Shown here: in pieces, positions 1 through 2,986 of the stretch
Numbering within the stretch: the stretch's first letter is position 1
How the letters are laid out: each line of letters opens with the position of its first letter
NCBI GenBank assembly: GCA_938084085.1
Contig: CALKDV010000281.1
Location: forward strand, 1 to 5,014
DNA from: an uncultured Nannocystaceae bacterium
GTDB lineage: Bacteria > Myxococcota_A > Polyangia > Nannocystales > Nannocystaceae
DNA length: 5,014 nucleotides
Direction: 5' to 3'
Position numbers and translations under genes: made by a program
The notes under the pieces: model-generated
Databases searched by the model: none
What the model was told of the DNA's origin: nothing
What the model saw: only the letters and a program-made list of their open reading frames with translations

Positions 1-140
1 AGTAAAGTCATGATGGTCGCGGCCAAGATTGCGAACGGCGCAACGAGGCCGCCTGGATTCTCGGGGAGGAATCCAAGCACGATGGGGGTCGCACTCAGCA
101 TGAGAACTAGTGCGCAGGCGAGCCGACGTTCAAACGTCAT
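1..140 (-). CDS. N-terminal fragment of a small hydrophobic (membrane) protein, cut by the window edge
   Basis: Reading the minus strand from the ATG at 138-140 gives 46 codons open to the window edge, beginning MTFERRLACALVLML. The fragment has two hydrophobic stretches, about residues 8-25 and 31-46, separated by a short polar turn containing PENPGG. This is what a small inner-membrane protein with an N-in first helix (ERR before the helix) would look like. An in-frame TAG lies directly before the ATG, so this is the most upstream ATG available. No clear Shine-Dalgarno site precedes it; the nearest purine run (AGAGG) is about 17 nt away. It lies 146 bp downstream of grxD on the same strand and could be co-transcribed with it. 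I do not recognise the family. The reading frame and hydrophobic pattern are seen directly; that it is a real gene is inferred, because most of it is outside the window. Confidence 0.5.
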   Translation of the reverse strand, partial: MTFERRLACALVLMLSATPIVLGFLPENPGGLVAPFAILAATIMTL

Positions 141-286
141 CTAAAGAGAGGAATCGACCTCTTCCGCTCGTTCTGTAGGCGCACGGCGGGTCTTAGATGG
201 TGCTTCTAGGTGGAATTCCGCGCCTCGACGCCCGCAGATCTCGCGCGGTGGCCCGTTCCGTGCCTCCGCGATGTGAAGGGGCGCCC

Positions 287-598
287 CTAGCCACCGACGA
301 GCGGAGCGAGCTCTCCGCTCTCGTCGAGTTCTCGGATGATGTCGCATCCCCCGACGAACTCGCCGTTCACGTAGAGCTGCGGAATGGTCGGCCAGTTCGC
401 GTGCTGCTTGATTTGCTGTCGAACGCCGGGATCGGCGAGGACGTTGAAGGTCTCGAACTTCGCGCCGTGTTGCTTCAGGCGCGCGACGACTTCGTGAGAG
501 AAGCCGCAAGATGGGAAGCTCTTGTTGCCCTTCATGAAGAGCATGATCTTGTTGTCTTGGAGGAGGCGATCGATGGTGGCTTGCGGATCTGCGGTCAT
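287..598 (-). CDS. grxD: Monothiol (CGFS) glutaredoxin, Grx4 family
   Basis: A complete 103-residue protein of the single-domain CGFS glutaredoxin family, the usual size for bacterial GrxD. Family members bind a [2Fe-2S] cluster as a glutathione-ligated dimer (or with BolA) and pass it to iron-sulfur apoproteins in the cytoplasm; they are poor thiol-disulfide reductases. Visible landmarks are an N-terminal helix (TIDRLLQDNKIMLF), the MKG segment with the glutathione-contacting lysine at 23, and the active site CGFS at 31-34. Also present are WPTIPQLY at 69-76 with the cis-proline at 73, and the glutathione-binding GGCD at 83-86. The frame stays open far upstream, but ATG 598 is chosen because AGGTGA sits 8 nt before it and the family N-terminus begins here. 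It is divergent from the DUF459 gene. One oddity is the motif FMKGNKSFPSCGFS: the residue before the active-site cysteine is Ser, and NKSF replaces the more usual TP-type residues after MKG. Function call is secure. Confidence 0.96.
   Translation of the reverse strand: MTADPQATIDRLLQDNKIMLFMKGNKSFPSCGFSHEVVARLKQHGAKFETFNVLADPGVRQQIKQHANWPTIPQLYVNGEFVGGCDIIRELDESGELAPLVGG
295..326 (-). repeat. Strong hairpin inside the 3' end of grxD
   Basis: Positions 295-300 pair with 321-326 and 301-306 pair with 313-318, giving 12 GC-rich base pairs with a 2-nt bulge (319-320) and a 6-nt loop. It encodes the last residues DESGELAPLVGG, just before the stop. No T-run follows on the minus strand, so it is not a standard intrinsic terminator. 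It could slow 3' exonucleases or simply be a coincidence of GAG/GAC/CTC codons. Confidence 0.45.
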
Positions 599-606
599 GG
601 CGAATG

Positions 607-612
607 TCACCT
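607..612 (-). promoter_or_regulatory. Shine-Dalgarno site of grxD
   Basis: On the minus strand AGGTGA lies 8 nt before the ATG at 598. It is the only strong Shine-Dalgarno match among the complete starts in this window and fixes the grxD start inside a much longer open frame. Confidence 0.8.
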
Positions 613-624
613 GGCTTGGTGGCG

Positions 625-643
625 CATCCGCGTCGGGCGGATG
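625..643. repeat. Perfect inverted repeat in the grxD/DUF459 divergent gap
   Basis: CATCCGC at 625-631 and GCGGATG at 637-643 form a 7-bp perfect inverted repeat around a 5-nt spacer. It sits 12 bp upstream of the grxD Shine-Dalgarno site, in the only intergenic DNA between two divergent genes. It could be an operator or a 5' UTR hairpin. No convincing -35/-10 pair was found in this 93-bp gap for either direction. Confidence 0.4.
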
Positions 644-691
644 GAACCCCAAGACAATACCGTGGGTAGCTCCCGAGTCCATACCTAGGGC

Positions 692-1630
692 ATGATCCTT
701 CTCACCATGCGAACGAGAGCAGGCGATGACGTAGCGCTGAGCGGGCGGCGACAGTGGGTCGCGGGAGCCGCGGGCTTCTTCACGGCGCTGCTGTCGGGTG
801 CTCTTGCTGCGAACGCGAAGCCCCCGGGCGGGGGCGGTCAGGGCGAGGCAGGGGGCGGCGCGCCCAGCGAGGCTGCGGCGGTCACAGCGAAGCCCAAGGC
901 TCCGCTGCGGGTCTTGATGGTAGGCGACAGTATGATCGCGGGAGCGTTCGGGCTTTTCTTGGAGCGCAGACTCGAGCAAGACTATGGGCTGTCCGTAGAT
1001 CGGAGCGGGAAGAGTTCGACGGGCTTGTCCCGCCCAGACTTCTACGATTGGATCGCCGAGGTTGAGAAACTGCGCGGTCGCGGGGGTCCATACGACGCGG
1101 TGATTTGCATGTTCGGTGGCAACGATGGCCAGGGTCAGTACATGGGACGCGGGGCAGACCCCACGTGGATTCGATATGGAGAGGCAGGATGGGATGACGA
1201 GTACCGCCGTCGCGTGGTTGCGTTCGCGAAGGCGGCGACGGGTGGCGTGAGTGCGCTGTATTGGGTGGGGATGCCGGTCATGGGATTGGACCGTCTGCAC
1301 GCACGAATGCGGCACCTCAATCGCATCTATCGGGGGGAGCTATGTGTTCGCCCGCGGGCGAACTTCATCGATATTTGGCGGACGCTCGCAGATAGCAAGG
1401 GTCGGTTTGTTCAGCGCAAGCGGCTCGGGAGGAAGCGGGTGAGCATTCGAGCCGGGGACGGCGTTCATCTCACCAGCGCGGGGGCGACCTACTTGGTGAA
1501 GGATGTGGCGCCGAGGATCGCGAATCATCTGCTTGGGCGGTCGGCGTACACGTTTGTCGGCGCGTCCCCCGTTGATGCTCATGTGGCGTCGACGCCCCGC
1601 GAATCCGCGTCCGCGAACGTCTTACCCTAA
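692..1630 (+). CDS. Exported SGNH-hydrolase-like protein of the DUF459 family
   Basis: A 312-residue protein. Residues 19-42 look like a secretion signal: twin arginines (RRQWV, 19-23), a hydrophobic core, then an Ala-Asn-Ala cleavage-like site at 40-42. RR in this position could mean Tat export, but the motif is not canonical. Residues 43-70 are a Gly/Pro/Ala-rich linker. From about 71 to 285 the SGNH/GDSL fold is visible: block I VLMVGDSM with the likely nucleophile Ser80, block III FGGND with Asn144, and block V DGVHLT with Asp256 and His259. The segments around DRSGKSSTGLSRPDFYDW (103-120) are typical of DUF459. Relatives in the wider SGNH group are esterases or O-acetyl hydrolases/transferases acting on envelope polysaccharides, so a periplasmic role on acetylated sugars is plausible but inferred. 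ATG 692 follows an in-frame TAG and an AGGG only 1 nt away; ATG 707 is an alternative. The 3' end overlaps the opposing gene by 9 bp. Confidence 0.9.
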   Translation: MILLTMRTRAGDDVALSGRRQWVAGAAGFFTALLSGALAANAKPPGGGGQGEAGGGAPSEAAAVTAKPKAPLRVLMVGDSMIAGAFGLFLERRLEQDYGLSVDRSGKSSTGLSRPDFYDWIAEVEKLRGRGGPYDAVICMFGGNDGQGQYMGRGADPTWIRYGEAGWDDEYRRRVVAFAKAATGGVSALYWVGMPVMGLDRLHARMRHLNRIYRGELCVRPRANFIDIWRTLADSKGRFVQRKRLGRKRVSIRAGDGVHLTSAGATYLVKDVAPRIANHLLGRSAYTFVGASPVDAHVASTPRESASANVLP

Positions 1631-2149
1631 CGAACTAAAGACCGCGTTTTTTCCGGCGCCGATGCGTTCCACCCGTTCCTCTTTAACGAGTGCGGTGAGG
1701 TGGAAGCGAAGGACTCGACGATCGAGCTCGGTGTACTCGAGGAGGTCATCGAAGGTCATCTCCCCATTCCCCTCGAGGAAAGGCACCACCAACTGCGCGA
1801 CGTCCTCTGTGGAGATGCCACCATCCACCGGCGCGCGAGGTTCTTTTTTCGCGTCGGTGGCGGGCAGCCCGAGTTCGTCCTCAAGGAATCGTTTTTTCTT
1901 TTTCTTCCTCGCGGGACGCGCGCGTTCGTTTTCGAGCAGAGATCTCCCCGTCGCGAGCTGTTGAAGATCTTCCATGGTGATCTTCGAAAACTGCAGCCAC
2001 ATTTCGCGGTCTCGGAGGTAGCGCACGAGGTCGGCGAGCCGGACGTTCTCGGGTCCGCGCAATTGTCTCAACGTTTCGACAGCGCTGAGTCGTTCGAGCG
2101 TTCCGCCGCCGGTTTCTTCCCGGTAGATCGCATTGACGTCTTTGGTCAT
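1622..2149 (-). CDS. Uncharacterised 175-residue protein with poly-lysine linker and C-terminal winged-helix-like domain
   Basis: I do not recognise this family. Three parts are visible. Residues 1-75 are mostly charged and helical in character (e.g. RLADLVRYLRDREMWLQF). Residues 76-110 are a low-complexity linker with RKKKKKR at 81-87, then acidic LEDE and a Lys/Pro/Ala stretch. Residues 111-175 read like a winged helix: helix 1 EDVAQLVVPFLEG, helix 2 TFDDLLEYTE, a putative recognition helix DRRVLRFHLTALVKEERV, then a wing ERIGAGKNAVFSSLG. The pattern 'LV.E..V.RIG.GKNAV' resembles MarR/ArsR-type wings, so nucleic-acid binding is inferred, with the lysine patch possibly adding non-specific contacts. 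ATG 2149 is preceded by a C-rich stretch with no Shine-Dalgarno site. The coding frame is well supported by codon use and by the fold pattern, and it ends inside the tail of the convergent DUF459 gene. It could be a local regulator or a nucleoid-associated protein. Confidence 0.8.
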   Translation of the reverse strand: MTKDVNAIYREETGGGTLERLSAVETLRQLRGPENVRLADLVRYLRDREMWLQFSKITMEDLQQLATGRSLLENERARPARKKKKKRFLEDELGLPATDAKKEPRAPVDGGISTEDVAQLVVPFLEGNGEMTFDDLLEYTELDRRVLRFHLTALVKEERVERIGAGKNAVFSSLG

Positions 2150-2172
2150 GGGGGGATGGGGGCGCCAGCGAG

Positions 2173-2188
2173 GCTGGGGATGCGGCCC
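2173..2188 (+). repeat. Copy 1 of an imperfect direct repeat
   Basis: GCTGGGGATGCGGCCC here recurs at 2400-2416 with a single inserted A. The two copies are 227 bp apart and flank the presumed promoter of the 175-residue gene. Confidence 0.4.
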
Positions 2189-2311
2189 GGCGGCAGTTTG
2201 GCCCGGTCTGGCGCGTGGGGCAAGGGCTGGTGCACCTCAGATTCGCGGTGGCGCCCACGGCTTCGCCCGGCACCTTCGCGGGATCCGGTAGATCGCCTCC
2301 CGGGGGCGGGC

Positions 2312-2362
2312 TTTATATCGGCCGCTCGATCGAGAAGATCTCCTGTGGAGGAATTTTTTTTT
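2312..2362 (-). promoter_or_regulatory. Candidate promoter of the 175-residue protein gene, with upstream A-tract
   Basis: On the minus strand TATAAA (2317 to 2312) matches five of six positions of the -10 consensus. The -35 place, GATCTT at 2340-2335, is poor. A run of nine A (2362 to 2354) falls at about -49 to -57 from the expected start near 2305, where an UP element would be, and a second run of six A lies at 2379-2374. A perfect 10-bp palindrome, CTCGATCGAG (2325-2334), fills the -35/-10 spacer like an operator. The leader would be about 155 nt. This is an inference from spacing and composition. Confidence 0.35.
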
Positions 2363-2399
2363 GTGCGCGCGGATTTTTTGGAGGTCAACTGGCGTCACT

Positions 2400-2417
2400 G
2401 CTGGGGATGACGGCCCC
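2400..2417 (+). repeat. Copy 2 of an imperfect direct repeat
   Basis: GCTGGGGATGACGGCCCC differs from the copy at 2173-2188 by one inserted A. Part of it (CTGGGGATGAC) also recurs inverted, with one extra base, at 2528-2540. Confidence 0.4.
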
Positions 2418-2593
2418 TGAGTGTCTGAACTTGGGTCATATTTGGGGCTCGCCGACTCGTCACTAGCAAGAGCGGGGCCACGGCAAATTTCGATCCCTGA
2501 TCCGCCACCTGAACGCTGTTGGTTGGAGTCATCTCCCCAGATTTTATGTCTCTAGATTTCCCGATACGAGCCACCGGCTAACCGGCCGGTACC

Positions 2594-2602
2594 TGTGGAA
2601 AA
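2594..2602 (-). promoter_or_regulatory. DnaA-box match upstream of nrdJ
   Basis: The minus strand reads TTTTCCACA, which fits the relaxed DnaA-box consensus TTWTNCACA and is one base from the strong box TTATCCACA. It lies 36 bp before the first NrdR-like site. DnaA is known to control the E. coli class I nrdAB operon through upstream boxes, so a similar link here is plausible. Only one box was found, which weakens the case. Confidence 0.4.
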
Positions 2603-2637
2603 ATGCGCAAAACTCGCCTTGCAAACATCTTGCGTGA

Positions 2638-2684
2638 CCACCAGATATTGTGTTTTATAGATGTCCGACCTCAACATCATGGGT
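2638..2684 (+). promoter_or_regulatory. Tandem NrdR-box-like sites upstream of nrdJ
   Basis: NrdR is the ATP/dATP-sensing repressor of bacterial ribonucleotide reductase genes; it binds paired boxes of consensus ACACWATATATWGTGT, typically three helical turns apart. CCACCAGATATTGTGT (2638-2653) matches 13 of 16 positions, including the whole right half. CCTCAACATCATGGGT (2669-2684) matches 10 of 16 and starts exactly 31 bp later, the expected spacing. Weak promoter-like hexamers overlap box 1 (TTGCGT 2630-2635, 17-bp gap, TTTTAT 2653-2658), so binding would block them. The matches and the spacing are seen directly; the regulation is inferred. Confidence 0.5.
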
Positions 2685-2685
2685 T

Positions 2686-2699
2686 GGATCGTCCGATCC
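2686..2699. repeat. 14-bp inverted repeat next to the second NrdR-like box
   Basis: GGATCG (2686-2691) and CGATCC (2694-2699) form perfect 6-bp arms with a 2-nt spacer. As RNA this is a 5-bp stem with a 4-nt loop, and GGGT (2681-2684) with ACCC (2710-2713) could extend it after an internal loop. It may be an operator half-pair or a leader hairpin. Confidence 0.35.
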
Positions 2700-2819
2700 G
2701 CTCTTGAGGACCCCGCCCATTTATCTTTCGGGCATCTTCCTGGTTTACATTTCTCCGCCCCCAGCCCTTCACATACGCGTTTCACGCATCTCGCTGAACG
2801 CCATTCTACGCTCATCTGA

Positions 2820-2835
2820 ACACCTGTATCGGTGT
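2820..2835. promoter_or_regulatory. 16-bp palindrome in the nrdJ leader
   Basis: ACACC (2820-2824) and GGTGT (2831-2835) are perfect inverted arms around a 6-bp spacer. The length of 16 bp and the outer ACAC/GTGT arms equal those of an NrdR box, although the AT-rich centre of the consensus is absent (8 of 16 positions match). As RNA it extends to GAACACC/GGTGTGTTC (2818-2839) with a 2-nt bulge. It is 151 bp before the nrdJ ATG, so it could be a second operator or an RNA hairpin. Confidence 0.4.
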
Positions 2836-2923
2836 GTTCCAACGCTTCAGACGCTTGGATTTTGGTGAGCCGGGGACTTTTTGCCCTCAAAATTCAAGAA
2901 AAAACCAGCGTCGAGCTGTCAAA

Positions 2924-2970
2924 TCCACCCCATCCTCACCCTCCTTGTTCTCCCCCCGTCCTCCCACCTC
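2924..2970 (+). other. Polypyrimidine tract before the nrdJ start codon
   Basis: Only 6 of these 47 bases are purines. The tract ends 16 nt before the nrdJ ATG and is followed by the palindrome AGAAATTTCT (2971-2980). There is no Shine-Dalgarno site. An unstructured pyrimidine-rich leader could recruit ribosomes through protein S1; that role is inferred. Confidence 0.5.
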
Positions 2971-2986
2971 AGAAATTTCTGTCGCC

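Larger units (their letters stand above)
2150..2986. other. Long non-coding control region between divergent genes
   Basis: No convincing protein gene lies in these 837 bp. Open frames here lack Shine-Dalgarno sites and family-like sequence. The left part (to about 2420) is GC-rich with A/T tracts and probably carries the minus-strand promoter of the 175-residue gene. The right part (about 2500-2986) is visibly less GC-rich than the flanking genes. It holds a DnaA-box match, NrdR-like sites, two palindromes and a polypyrimidine tract before nrdJ. I looked for cobalamin riboswitch landmarks and for tRNA, and saw neither. A small non-coding RNA cannot be excluded. Confidence 0.7.

Noticed and set aside
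197..688. A 163-codon plus-strand frame.
   Set aside because: It is the complement of grxD and carries no start signal or known motif.
599..1315. Upstream extension of the grxD frame to a start at 1315.
   Set aside because: The extension runs antisense through the DUF459 gene and has no family-like sequence; the glutaredoxin begins at 598 behind a good Shine-Dalgarno site.
1880..1905. Programmed frameshift at the lysine-coding A-runs of the 175-residue gene.
   Set aside because: The AAAAAAC string is not in the phase needed for a -1 slip, and the downstream zero frame already encodes the coherent winged-helix-like domain.
2338..2362. Plus-strand intrinsic terminator: CTCC/GGAG stem followed by nine T.
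   Set aside because: The stem is only 4 bp and no plus-strand gene lies upstream; the T-run is better read as a minus-strand A-tract near a promoter.
2484..2512. tRNA 3' half suggested by TTTCGATCC followed by CCGCCACC.
   Set aside because: The bases around the loop do not pair as a T-stem, and no matching acceptor, D or anticodon arm lies upstream.
2500..2986. Cobalamin riboswitch ahead of nrdJ.
   Set aside because: I looked for the conserved B12-box core and the surrounding GGGAA and GGTG landmarks and did not find them in the plus strand.
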